Made by a program: the position numbers and the translations under genes. From Bacteroidota bacterium (GTDB lineage: Bacteria > Bacteroidota > Bacteroidia > AKYH767-A > OLB10): 64,000 bases of DNA. A model generated the notes under the pieces. The model saw only the letters and a list, made by a program, of their open reading frames with translations, was not told where the DNA came from and did not search any database. The stretch's first letter is position 1. Each line of letters begins with the position of its first letter. The stretch spans positions 24,775 to 88,774 of the forward strand of contig JADKIC010000017.1 in assembly GCA_016721435.1 (NCBI GenBank). Reading direction: 5' to 3'. Below are positions 10,309 to 21,600 of the stretch, in pieces.

Positions 10309-11557
10309 CAATAAAATAATTGAAGTGTATGCCGACTGGGAAGGTTTGCCGGGCCCCACATTGATGGGCAAACTCCATGTAAGTCGAATTCGGGGGAAGG
10401 AACTATTTTCCTTTGAGTACGATCAGTTATGGTTAAAATCCGGTTACAATCTCTATTTGGATCCTAACCTTGAATTTTACATTGGCCGACAGTACTTACC
10501 TGACGATAAAACCAATTTTGGAATTTTCCTCGATTCTTCTCCGGATAGATGGGGACGGTTACTGATGCGTCGTAGAGAAGCAGCATTTGCTAGAAAGGAA
10601 AACAGAAAAGAAAATACACTCTTTGAAACAGATTACCTACTTGGTGTTTTTGATGGTCATCGCATGGGTGGAATTAGATTTAAAATTGAACCTGGTAGTG
10701 AATTCCTGAATAACAACAAGTCATTGGCCTCTCCCCCGTGGACTTCTCTCGGTGAATTAGAAAATGCCAGTTTAAAATTAGGGCGTGAAGATGCAGGTGA
10801 TGATCCGGACTATATGAAATGGCTTTCATTGCTGGTTGATCCCGGATCATCATTAGGTGGCGCCAGACCCAAAGCAGGAGTCATAGACGAGAAAGGCAAT
10901 TTATGGATCGCGAAATTTCCCAGTTTAAATGATGACAGGGATTCAGGTGCATGGGAGATGGTGTTACATCAATTGGCTCAGGCTTGCGGAATTGTTGTTC
11001 CGGATGCTCGTCTGCTGCAGTTAGGAAGTAAGCACCATACCTTTTTAACGCGGAGGTTTGACAGAAACCATGAAGGACGCAGAATTCATTTTACCTCCGC
11101 AATGACCTTATTGGGTTACCGGGATGGAGCAAGTCATGATGAAGGCGTAAGCTATCTTGAATTAGTGGAAATAATTCAACGTTTCGGTGCTTCACCTGTG
11201 CAAGATTTAGTGCAACTATGGAAGAGAATTCTCTTTAACGTTTTTGTTTCCAATACAGATGATCACTTACGCAACCATGGGTTTCTATTAACTGATCGAG
11301 GATGGAGACTTTCCCCTGCTTATGATATGAATCCGAATGAAAACGGGACAGGGCTCACATTGAATATCTCTGAAAATGATAATGAATTGTCTATCGATTT
11401 GGTGATGAGTGTAGCGGGTTATTTCAATCTGGACGAAGTAAAATCAAATTCAATCTTTGGTGAAATGAAAGCGATCATTTCGACATGGAATGATATTGCC
11501 CAAAAGTTAGGAATTCCGAAGAAGGAAAGGCAGGTAATCGGTAAAGCATTTCGTTGA
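10292..11557 (+). CDS. hipA: HipA-like serine/threonine kinase toxin
   Basis: A 421-aa protein of normal HipA length. The N-terminal subdomain (YADWEGLPGPTLMGKLHVSR) is followed by the Ser-containing loop region SSLGGARPKAG near residue 190. The catalytic-loop motif NTDDHLRNHG lies near residue 320, and AYDMNPN occupies the metal-binding position. In E. coli, HipA phosphorylates glutamyl-tRNA synthetase and causes growth arrest; the target here is unknown. The ATG at 10292 is preferred over a GTG at 10265 because it follows the purine-rich AGAAGAAGAAAAAC and gives the family's usual N-terminus. It is intact and overlaps hipB, so it is probably translationally coupled. Confidence 0.92.
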   Translation: MEIRSDNKIIEVYADWEGLPGPTLMGKLHVSRIRGKELFSFEYDQLWLKSGYNLYLDPNLEFYIGRQYLPDDKTNFGIFLDSSPDRWGRLLMRRREAAFARKENRKENTLFETDYLLGVFDGHRMGGIRFKIEPGSEFLNNNKSLASPPWTSLGELENASLKLGREDAGDDPDYMKWLSLLVDPGSSLGGARPKAGVIDEKGNLWIAKFPSLNDDRDSGAWEMVLHQLAQACGIVVPDARLLQLGSKHHTFLTRRFDRNHEGRRIHFTSAMTLLGYRDGASHDEGVSYLELVEIIQRFGASPVQDLVQLWKRILFNVFVSNTDDHLRNHGFLLTDRGWRLSPAYDMNPNENGTGLTLNISENDNELSIDLVMSVAGYFNLDEVKSNSIFGEMKAIISTWNDIAQKLGIPKKERQVIGKAFR

Positions 11558-11710
11558 TTCTATCTGTTGTTTTAAACGGATGCTTTGATAGCTCCACTCT
11601 ACATATTAAGTGAAAAATTGAAAGAGTGTCCATTGATCAGTAATCTGCTACTTAAATAATATTTCAAGGCTTTGTAAGGATTAGATTTATAGTTTTTAAT
11701 ATCTTTCCAC

Positions 11711-14700
11711 ATGCCAAACCGATACCTGCTGCTCCTGCTATTTTTTCATTTAGTATTGAATCTCAATGCGCAACAAATTACGATTTCCGGCACCGTACGG
11801 TCAGCCGAAGACCAATCAGTGCTTCCCGGAGTTAGTATTGTAGTGAAGGGTTCAACGGTGGGGACCATTACCGACATGGATGGGAAGTTTTCCATTACAA
11901 GTGCTTCTGCCTATGATTCATTGCAATTCTCTTATATCGGCATGTTAACACAGGTCATCGCGATCAACAACCAATCGTCGATGAATGTAGAGCTGAAAGC
12001 TGACCGTCAAAATATAAAAGAAGTAGTAGTCACTGCATTGGGTATTAAACGCGAGAAGAAAGCACTCGGCTATGCGGTACAGGAGATCAAAGGGATGGAG
12101 ATGCAGACGGCAAGAGATGCGAGTTTTATCAATCAGCTCTCGGGAAAAGTAGCGGGATTAAATATCTCCTCCACCACGGGCGGACCAGGTTCATCGAGCC
12201 GAATCGTTTTACGAGGCGTAACTTCTCTCAGCGGAAGCAATCAGGCCTTGATCGTTATAGATGGTGTTCCGGTAGAAAATAACACGACGAACACCACGAC
12301 GCAATGGGGCGGAAGAGATTACGGCAATGGGTTGAGCGATATTAATCCGGATGATATTGAATCTGTCACCGTGTTGAAAGGTGCGAATGCTGCTGCCCTC
12401 TATGGATCACTTGCGGCGAATGGCGTACTCGTGATCACGACTAAAAAAGGAAGTGCTTCGAAAGGAATCGGAGTGACTTTCAACAGCTCCACCACCGTGG
12501 AATTGCCTTATATTCATATTAAGTTTCAGGATAAATACGGAGCCGGCAGAAATGGAAAATTTGAAGGTCCATGGGAACTCATCGACGGTGTGTACACTTA
12601 GAATACTGCAAGCGCTACCGCCTTTGGAAGCTGGGGTCCGAAAATGGAAGGACAAACGATTCGCGACTGGAACGGAGAACTTCGCTCCTTCACGCCACAG
12701 CCGGATAATTATAAATCCTATTTCCAGACCGGCATCACATCGGTGAATAACATCTCTCTCAAGGAGGAAATGATAAAATGACCTATCGCCTCTCTGCCGG
12801 AAATTTTACCACCAAGGACATCGTGCCCAATACCACATTGAACCGTACCAATGTCACCGCACGTACTACGGCTACCCTATCCGAAAAGTTGAGTATTGAT
12901 ATCTCTGCTACTTACAGCAATCAGCAGGCAGAAAATCGTTTAGGTCTCGCAAACAGTTTCAGCGCTCCCCGCAATTATGTGATGATGCCCCGGCACATTA
13001 CTGCCGAATCACTGGAAGGTTCAATGATGGATGCAAGTGGGAAAGAAACCACCTGGTTTACCAACTGGAACTGGATGACCAATCCCTACTGGCAAAGGAA
13101 ATACGAATTAAATTCGGATAGCCGTGACCGTGTGATCGGTGTGGTATCGGCCTTCTATCAGATAAGCCCTCATCTCAAAGGCATGATCCGCTCCAACGCT
13201 GACTTCAATTTCAGGAGAAACAATGAGCAGGAAGCATCAAATGGTATCTCTAACTCACTTGGTTCTTATACCAGCGGCTGGTCCACCTACAAACAATATC
13301 AGGGAGATTTTCTTTTTAGTTACGATAATAAAATTACGGAAGATCTGACTTATACCGTCAACATCGGTGGCAGTACTTTGCAAAAACGCGACGAACAAAC
13401 GACGGAACGTACAGATGGCGGTTTGGCCATCCCTTATTTCTACAGCATTGAGAACTCCGTCAACCGTCCATCGGTAAGCTATCATCTCAGCGAAAGCAGA
13501 ACCAATGCGCTTTACACCTTCGCACAATTCGGATATAAGACATGGCTCTTTGCAGATATCACCGCCCGCAATGACTGGAGCAGTACCTTACCAAAATCTA
13601 ATCGCTCCTATTTCTATCCTTCCATCAGCTCAGGATTTGTTTTTTCAGAAGCATTTGACTGGAGACAACAGCTACTTTCTTTTGGAAAAATCAGAGCCTC
13701 CTGGGCGCAGGTTGGCCGCGATACGGATCCTTACAGGACTAATTTTTCATATCCTTCAGCAGGCTCCTTCAACGGTGCTCCCATGTATCAACTGGACCCC
13801 TCCATTCCTTTGCTGAATTTAAAACCTGAAATTACTTCCAATATCGAATTAGGCACAGAACTGATCTTCTTCAACGGCAGAATTGGTCTGGACTTTACTT
13901 ACTATCGGTCCAATACCCGCAATCAGATTTTACCAGCCGGGGTATCGGCCAGCTCAGGTTTTGTGAGTGCCATCATCAATAGCGGCGAAATCCTGAATAA
14001 AGGAATCGAAGTGCAACTAAAAACAAGACCCATTGAAAGCAAAAATTTTAAATGGAACCTGGATATCAATTTTGCACATAATAAAAACGAGGTCATTTCA
14101 CTCACCGATGGACTGGAAACGTATCAACTCTTCTACCAATGGAACTTAACCATCGAAGCCCGACCCGGACATGCCTATGGAGATATTGTTGGATATGGTA
14201 TCAAGAGAGATGGCAATGGCAACAAGCTGGTAGATGCTAACGGCATGTATATCCGCGATGATAAACCAAAAGTTCTGGGCAACTACAATCCGGATTTTAC
14301 CGGAGGTGTACAAAATGGTTTCAGTTATAAAAACTTCAGCATGTCTTTTCTGGTGGATTATCGGGTGGGTGGAGAAATGTTTAGCGGCACCAATATGTAT
14401 GCCAGCGGTTATTCCGGAAATCTGGAGAGCACACTGGAGGGAAGAGAAGGATGGTATGCTTCAGAGGCGGATCGCATTGCAGCAGGTGTTGCTCCGGAAG
14501 ATTGGGTAGCCACCGGAGGCTTTTTAGCAGAGGGGGTTACGGCAGATGGAAGTCCGAATGCAGTTTATGTCAACCCTGAATTGTACTGGGGACAATTTTC
14601 CTCATGGACCAACGAAATACACGAAGAGTTCATCTACGATGCCAGCTTCGTAAAACTAAGAGAGGTTACGCTGGGCTATAATTTCCCTTCCCGCATCAGC

Positions 14701-14883
14701 GACAAACTACACCTCAAAGGACTGAGCGTTGCCCTCACCGCCAGAAACCTCTGGCTCATCTACAGCGGTGTACCCAATATCGACCCGGAATCATCCTATA
14801 CCAATGGTAACGGTCAGGGCTATGAGATTTACTCTTGGCCCACAAGAAGAAGTATAGGGATAAACATTAAAATCAGTCTATGA
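11711..14883 (+). CDS. SusC/RagA-family TonB-linked outer-membrane transporter (one in-frame stop, one frameshift)
   Basis: A signal peptide (residues 1-21) is followed by a carboxypeptidase-regulatory-like domain (SGTVRSAEDQSVLPGVSIVV, about 27-100), a TonB plug domain (GKVAGLNISS through VLKGANAAALYG, about 115-245) and a long beta barrel to the C-terminus. SusC proteins import oligosaccharides or peptides with a SusD lid. Two defects are seen. An in-frame TAG (12599-12601) falls in a conserved stretch, with reading continuing cleanly after it. One base is missing near 12763, where LKGGNDKMTYRL is restored by adding an A. With that base the gene has 1,058 codons. The stop overlaps the ATG of the SusD gene (ATGA at 14880). 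Substrate unknown. Confidence 0.9.
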
Positions 14884-14894
14884 TCATCTCTTCC

Positions 14895-16381
14895 ATGAAA
14901 AAGAAAAACCTACTCTACCTCGTTATTTTCACCTTCAGTCTGATTGTGCCTTTTACCACAGGCTGCAAGAAAAGCATGGATGAACTCAATGTCAATCCCA
15001 ATGCTCCCGTCACTGTGAACCCCGACTACCTTTTCACTTACTCGGTTGTAAAAGGAATGAATAGTTATATCACCAATGCCAATGTACACTACTGGCTCAC
15101 CATGAACTGGAATATGTACTTTGCAACACTGGGAGGTGTAGATGCCGGTAAAGAGTATGACAGCAACGATGGCAAAGATGCGTTATGGACAGAGCACTAT
15201 GCACAATCCTTAATGAATGCCCGCGAAGTGCAGCGACTCACCGCAGGCAGCAATTATCTCATCAACAAAAACAGCATTGCCCGCATCTGGCAGGCCTATC
15301 TTTTTTCACAACTTACAGATCTTTTCGGGGACATCCCCTACTCTGCTGCATTAACAGGAGCTTCATCACTCAACTTCACACCGGTGTATGACAGGCAACA
15401 AAACATCTATTACGCTCTGATTAACGAACTCAAGCAGGCATCTGCTGCTATGGATCCCAATCAGGCGGTTTTTCCCGGAAATTCTGATCCGTTGTACAAA
15501 GGGTCTGTCAGCAAATGGAAACAGTTCGCTAACTCACTTCGTCTACGACTGGCGATGCGAATGAGTATTGTGGATCCGGTAAAAGCGCAACAGGAAATCG
15601 CAGCTTTGCAAAACGAACCATTCATTAGCTCCAACAGCGACAATGCCATTTTCCCCTATGGAGGAGAAATCCGGAATCCACTTTTTGATTTGATTCAAAG
15701 CGGACAAAGCGGAGGAAAACTTATCCAAGCAAATATCTCATTGACAAATTAAAATCACTGAATGATCCCCGGCTACCCGTATTTGCTCAATACACAACCG
15801 AGTCCATCATCATTGGTATTCCCGATCATGAGGGTGTCCCAAATCTTGTTCCTGCCGGATCATCGGTCTGGAGCAATTACAATACCGATGCATCGGATGT
15901 ATCGAAGATCGGACTTTGGTTTTTGAAACAGGATGCACCCGGAGTGCTGATGAGTTATGCCGAGGTTTGCTTCCTGAAAGCAGAAGCCGCCTTAAACGGC
16001 TGGTGGAGCGGTAATGCGCAACAGTTATACGAAGAAGGAGTGACCGCCAACCTGCAATCCTATACGGGTTCCGGTATCACTACCGCTCAAATCACCAACT
16101 ACATCTCCACTCTTCCGCCTGTCAATCAGGAAAACATTATCACACAAAAATGGATTTCCTTCACTTATCAAAACGGATACGAAGCTTATGCAGAATACCG
16201 GCGAACCGGATTTCCGATTCTAAAAGATTACAATGGCAATGCGATTAATGTCTCTACCTACCCTAATCGATTTACTTATCCCGCTACTGAACTTAATCTA
16301 AATTCAGTAAATTATAATGCTGCTGTTTCAGTACAGGGCCCGGATCTTGCTTCTACTAAAGTTTGGTGGGATATGAATTGA
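14895..16381 (+). CDS. SusD/RagB-family outer-membrane lipoprotein (one frameshift)
   Basis: The surface substrate-binding lid partner of SusC. The start MKKKNLLYLV leads into a signal peptide ending with Cys (FTTGCKK), a lipoprotein site. The body (DELNVNPNAP..., RIWQAYLFSQLTDLFGDIPYS, AEVCFLKAEAAL) matches the SusD-like 2 family. The C-terminal PNRFTYPATELNLNS is also family-typical. The frame breaks once near 15730; adding one base gives 496 codons and restores SKYLIDKLKSLNDPRLPVFAQY. An ATG at 14880 overlaps the SusC stop and could also serve as start, adding five residues; the two genes are clearly one operon. Confidence 0.88.
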
Positions 16382-16495
16382 GAATTCAGAATTCAGAATT
16401 CAGAATTAAGAATTAAGAATTCAGAATTAGGGATTAAGAATTAAAGATAGAGGATTTAGGATTGAATTGAGGATTGGATTGAGGATTATATATGT
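16382..16495. repeat. AGAATTC/AGAATTAAG low-complexity repeat
   Basis: Directly after the SusD stop codon the sequence repeats AGAATTC, AGAATTAAG and AGGATTGA units. The same family follows the stop of the delta-60 protein at 24084-24127. No hairpin or gene is apparent. Confidence 0.65.
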
Positions 16496-16510
16496 TAGGA
16501 ATTAGATGTT

Positions 16511-16846
16511 ATGAAGAACTGGAAAACGATTACAAGTGAAGATGATGTTAGAAATATTATTAATGCTTCCACTCTAAAAACCCAAATTATTTTTAAAGAC
16601 AGCCATAGTTGTGGAATCAGTGCCTATGCTAAAGAAAGGTTAGCGGAAGGATCAAATCTACTGGCAGAAAAAGCTGAATTTAATTATTTAGATTTATTGC
16701 GTTTTCGTGACGTTTCAAATTTTATTTCGAGTGAACTCGACGTGACACATCAATCGCCACAAATCATCGTGATAAAAGATAAAAAAGTAGTGTATCGCGA
16801 TTCGCATCATTCTATTCAACCCGGGAAAATTGTAAAATATTTATAA
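16511..16846 (+). CDS. ytxJ: YtxJ-like monothiol bacilliredoxin
   Basis: A 111-aa thioredoxin-fold protein with one active-site cysteine, Cys34, in the segment KDSHSCGISAYAKERL, where YtxJ proteins carry a KHS..C.IS motif. The SPQIIVIKDKKVVYRDSHHSI segment matches the conserved cis-loop and C-terminal part of the family. YtxJ (BrxC) reduces bacillithiol-protein mixed disulfides or acts as a small thiol reductase; Bacteroidota commonly encode it. It is intact and lies 129 bases after SusD, probably as a separate unit. The exact substrate is not deducible. Confidence 0.85.
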   Translation: MKNWKTITSEDDVRNIINASTLKTQIIFKDSHSCGISAYAKERLAEGSNLLAEKAEFNYLDLLRFRDVSNFISSELDVTHQSPQIIVIKDKKVVYRDSHHSIQPGKIVKYL

Positions 16847-17149
16847 GATAATAATTCATAATTCAGTAAATGTAATTGAGGAACATGTAAACTACTGTTT
16901 GATGCTAATCAAAAACTATTCAATCCCGCGAATAAAAACTAAACCACTCGAAGTAAATATTTACTTGAACCACGACATCCACTAAATCATCACCTTCAGT
17001 ATCAGGTAAATGTTCTCAGAATTCAATAAAAATAACTTTATACGAATTGCAATATAATTTAACTATCTTCGAACTATAACTCTCTGCCTTAACTTCAAAA
17101 CGCTCCTAAGCGCATCTATCCAAAAACACTTAAAGTCAGTTCATCGCTT
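16847..17149. other. Intergenic region, no gene seen
   Basis: About 300 AT-rich bases. I see no hairpin or ORF. A weak -7-like TATCTTCG occurs near 17067, roughly 75 bases upstream of the next start. Confidence 0.45.
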
Positions 17150-18637
17150 ATGAAACTCAAATTCACCCCTCTTCTCCTGTTATTTATCTTTATTTTAACC
17201 AATAGTCATGGGCAAACCCCGGCCGGCAACAGCTTTTACATAGATTATCCGAGTTGGAACGCCGGAACTCAACCCCCTGTGTATTTCAATTGCGGCACAA
17301 ACAATATCTTGAACACAGGTAATGAATTGACCATGGAAGTCTGGGTGAGAATGTACAACTCTACCTGGAACCAGAAGATCATGGGAAAGGTAACTCCATC
17401 GTTTGATAATGGCTATCTGATGGGGATGCAACTCGGACAAAACTATTCTGAGATATGGAATCCTGCTTTGAATACTATTCAGGCAGGAAGCACACCTGTT
17501 GATTCTGCATGGGTACATTTCGCCACCACTTTCGGGTCGGGTGGGCAGATGTTATGTTATGTGAATGGAGAACAGGTAGGCGGACTACCATTAACCGGAA
17601 ATGCCATCGCTTCCAGCAGCAATCCCTTTATTATTGGAATTGCTCCCTGGGATCTCACGAACTTTCAAACCTTCGGACAGATTGATGAAGTCCGCTTATG
17701 GAGTGTGGTGCGTACACAGGATGATATTAAATCCACCATGCATAAACAATTGCAAGGTAATGAACCCGGTTTAGTCGCTTACTATGATTTTAACCAGAGT
17801 ACCGGAGGACTTCTTCCCGATATTTCCGGTAATGGAAACAATGGTACGATCAGTCCTGCTGCTGCTTATTGGTCCTGGTCGCCCTCCTATGCAGCTGTAG
17901 GCGATGGACCACTTTATGCTATGCTGGATGTAGCAGCCGTCTGGTTCGGTAAGGATGCAACGTTATACAACTATGCCACTACTACCAACGGACTCAACAT
18001 CATTGCCAATATTCAACCAAAAGCATTTGACTATGCCGTTTATGGTCATAATGATTCTACCGGTATCTCCACCTCATTTCTTCCTGCTACTGCGCCAATA
18101 GATTTTGAGCGCACGAGTCGTGAATGGTATTTCAAAAAAGGAGGCAATATTGCAGCTGATTTATATTTTAATCTATCAACCGCCGCTGCAGGTGGTGATT
18201 CACTCGAGAAAAATTTAGCGGTACAGAACTATACCTTACTGTCACGTGATTCGGCCAATCAGCTATTTACACCTGTGGCTGCAGCGAGCACATTGCTTGC
18301 CGGTGGAACGGTGGTAAAATTTACCGGGATCAACCTTGAAAATAAATACTATTGCATCGGCGTAGGAAGTACTGCTATTGCTGCTGTTCCACCAACGCCG
18401 GAATGGAGTAAACTCATTTCTCTTTTACCAAATCCGGCACAACACAGCATTACCATTACCAATATTGCCGGAGCTGATTTACACGTTCTCGATGCAGTAG
18501 GGAAACAAGTGATGCAATGGAAAGGCATCGACTTACAACAGTCTTTTGATGTGAGCACGCTCGAAAATGGCAGCTACTTTTTGAAAATTACTAAAGAAAG
18601 AGAATCCACAACAAAACAATTCATCATTCAAAAATAA
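17150..18637 (+). CDS. Secreted LamG-domain protein with T9SS type A sorting domain
   Basis: A 495-aa intact protein with a signal peptide ending HGQ (residue 22). A concanavalin A-like/LamG domain spans about residues 40-225 (ELTMEVWVRM, WVHFATTFGSGGQMLCYVNG, GQIDEVRLW, GLVAYYDFN). A middle region of unknown fold follows, and then a T9SS type A tail from about 420 (LLPNPAQHSITITN ... GSYFLKITKERESTTKQFII). LamG domains often bind glycans or act as adhesion modules. The next gene, also with LamG domains, starts 31 bases downstream, so the two are probably co-transcribed. Confidence 0.88.
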   Translation: MKLKFTPLLLLFIFILTNSHGQTPAGNSFYIDYPSWNAGTQPPVYFNCGTNNILNTGNELTMEVWVRMYNSTWNQKIMGKVTPSFDNGYLMGMQLGQNYSEIWNPALNTIQAGSTPVDSAWVHFATTFGSGGQMLCYVNGEQVGGLPLTGNAIASSSNPFIIGIAPWDLTNFQTFGQIDEVRLWSVVRTQDDIKSTMHKQLQGNEPGLVAYYDFNQSTGGLLPDISGNGNNGTISPAAAYWSWSPSYAAVGDGPLYAMLDVAAVWFGKDATLYNYATTTNGLNIIANIQPKAFDYAVYGHNDSTGISTSFLPATAPIDFERTSREWYFKKGGNIAADLYFNLSTAAAGGDSLEKNLAVQNYTLLSRDSANQLFTPVAAASTLLAGGTVVKFTGINLENKYYCIGVGSTAIAAVPPTPEWSKLISLLPNPAQHSITITNIAGADLHVLDAVGKQVMQWKGIDLQQSFDVSTLENGSYFLKITKERESTTKQFIIQK

Positions 18638-18668
18638 TAACCTCGTCACTCAACACCACCACCAAACA

Positions 18669-21600
18669 ATGAAGAAGTTTTACTTTCGTCAATTGCTCCT
18701 GCTCGTACTTATTTTTGCAGGTCGCACTGTCAATGCCCAGTATCATTTAAATCTCGACGGAGTCAATGACTATGTCAGAGTCACCTACTACCCAGCCTTG
18801 CAAAGTGCTACTGCAGTCACTGTAGAAGCATGGATCAACGCCACAGCCTGGAAAACTCCTATTTACAAGGGCAGCGTGATCTGCACCGGAAATAATGTCG
18901 GACAAAACAACGGCTTTGATTTACGAGCAGCGGAAAATGGCACTGCAGAGTTCAACCTCAGTATTGCGGGCAACTGGGTAACGGCTACGTCTGCACCCAT
19001 TATGCAAACCGGCACCTGGTATCATGTTGCAGGAGTATATTCCGGTGACTCGGTAATGATTTACATCAATGGTGTATTACGAGGTTTGACGATTGTTAGC
19101 GGAGGGATGATACCCTCAACAGGCAATCTCAACATCGGCGAATCCCCCGGCTGGACGGGCAGATCTTTCAGCGGCCGCATTGACGAAGTACGGTTCTGGA
19201 ATTACGGACGCACGCAGAGTGAGATTACGAGCACCATTTGTTCTTCTCTTACTGGAACGGAACCCGGACTCGCCGGATACTGGAAACTCGATGCTACCAA
19301 TGGAACAATTACAGCGGTCAATTCAGTAGCGGGAGGAAACAATGGAACACTCATCAATGCTTCCATCGGATCAGTATGGGTAAGCGGCGACTATAATTGT
19401 ACATTAAGCAGTCCGGATATTGGTGCGGGCGCGTTAGTAGCACCTGTTTCAAATTTCAATCTTACCAACGCGGAACAAGTGAGTGTATCCATCACTAACT
19501 ATAGCACCAACCCTATCAGTGGTTTTCCTGTAAGTTATCAGATTGGAAACAACACTCCCGTCACTGAAACGGTCAGCAATCCTGTTCCACCTTTCGGAAC
19601 ATATACTTTTACTTTTACTCAAACAGCTGACCTCTCCACCTATCAGAACTACTCCTTTAAAACTTATACCGGTCTCGCAGGTGATGTATCTGCCACCAAT
19701 GACACACTGGTAAAAACAGTAAGTAACTTCGCGGTGGGCACTAATTTCGGTATAAACTTCGACGGACTTGATGATAAAATTACCATTGCTGATGCCGCAG
19801 CACTAAATCCAACAACTGCTATTACAGTTGAAGCCTGGATTAACGCCACCACCTGGCGCAATAGTATCGCGGATGGTTCCATCATTGCCAAAGACATTGA
19901 TGCACCCAACCGCGGATATGTACTTCGTTGCGGGAAGAACGGTAGCATCGAATTTATGATTTCAGATAACGGCTCCTGGAAATCGGCTGCCTCACCCTCT
20001 GTAATGCTGACGAACAGGTGGTATCATATTGCCGGCGTATTCGATGGCAGCTATGTCATCCTCTACATCAACGGAGAAATGATCGCGCGCACCCCTGCTG
20101 CTGCACTCTCCGTTTCACCGACTGATTTATTAATTGGAGAAAGTCCGACATGGAGCGGAAGAACATTCAACGGAAGAATGGATGAAATCCGCATCTGGAA
20201 CATTGCCCGTTCTCAAAATGATATTCAAAGCAATATGGCGACCTCTTTCGCCGGTACAGAACCCGGACTTGCCGCCTACTATAAATTAGACGAAGGTCTG
20301 GGCAATTCAACTGTCAACGATGCCACTTCCGGTGCTAACAACGGGACATTAAATAATTTCGTTTTGGCGAATGCCTGGGTAAGCGGATATGAACAATTAT
20401 TGAATGACATAACCGTATTAGGGTTAGAATCGCCGAATAACCTGAATGCGTTTTCCGGGGCAAGCCGGGTTAAAGTAAAAGTGAAAAATACCGGGTTCAA
20501 TGCTGTCAGCGGAATTCCCGTATCTTACAGTATTAACAATGGCGCTTCTTATACCGACACCATCCTGTCCACCTTACAAGTTAACGAAATTTACACTTTG
20601 AACTTTAATAAAGTGGAAGATTTGTCGGCATTGACTTCTGCCAACATTGCCGTTCGAAGCACCTTCACTAACGATACGGATATCCGCAACGACTCTGCAG
20701 TAGCTACTTTAACAAAACCAACTGCCGGAAATATTCTCGTTGCCTTCAACGGGGTGCAGCATGATTTTGCAGGCAATGGACAAACGCATTTCCGTGATGT
20801 ACTATTTCCTGAAGGACCGGAAAACTGGAGTCAGATCATTATGCATGTCTCAGTCGCTTGTCCGGTGACCGGATGCGATCCATGGGATCAGGCGGGAAAA
20901 ATATCGCTTTTTAAAGAAGGACGCGAATACGAACTCGGCCGATTCGTTACTCCATATGGTAAAGCCTGTGGCCCCTGGGATATTGATGTTACAGATTTTA
21001 AAACATTACTGACCGGCAAACAAAAACTCCAGTCCTTCATTCAGGTTTGGGGACCGTCTGGCTGGATGCTTACCGTAACTTTTGAATTCATCGCTGCACC
21101 GACTGCGAATCCCTTCCAGAAAATAACTCCATTATGGAATACCGATTATCATATTTATGGTGATCCTAACATTCCGTATACACTTCCCAACATCACTATC
21201 CTCGTTGATGCTAAGAGCAACACCGTTTCGACCCGCATGACGCTATCGGGACATGGACAAGGAAACACACTCAATGCCGCTGAATTCAGTCAAATGACAC
21301 ATCAGCTGAATGTAAATGGTTCAAATGCCTTCTCCCATCTGCTCTGGAAATCAAACTGCGGCTCCAACACTTGTGCCAACCAAAGTGGTACATGGACCTT
21401 ATCACGAGCAGGATGGTGCCCGGGACAAGGCGTAACACCTATTGTTAACAATCTCACCGGCAATGTTACTCCGGGCAGCACTGCCACTATTGGATACACA
21501 CTACAGCAGTACACCAATCTGCTGAATACCGGGTACAATGGTTCCAGTCATACTGAACCTTACTATCGCCTACACGCTTACCTCATCGAAAGCAGTGATT

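Noticed and set aside
12599..12601. Recoding of TAG as an amino acid
   Set aside because: Only one internal TAG is seen while other genes, such as the one ending at 25385, use TAG as a normal stop; no support for an altered code.
16382..16495. CRISPR-like array
   Set aside because: The AGAATTC repeats are short, have no spacers of constant length and no cas genes nearby.
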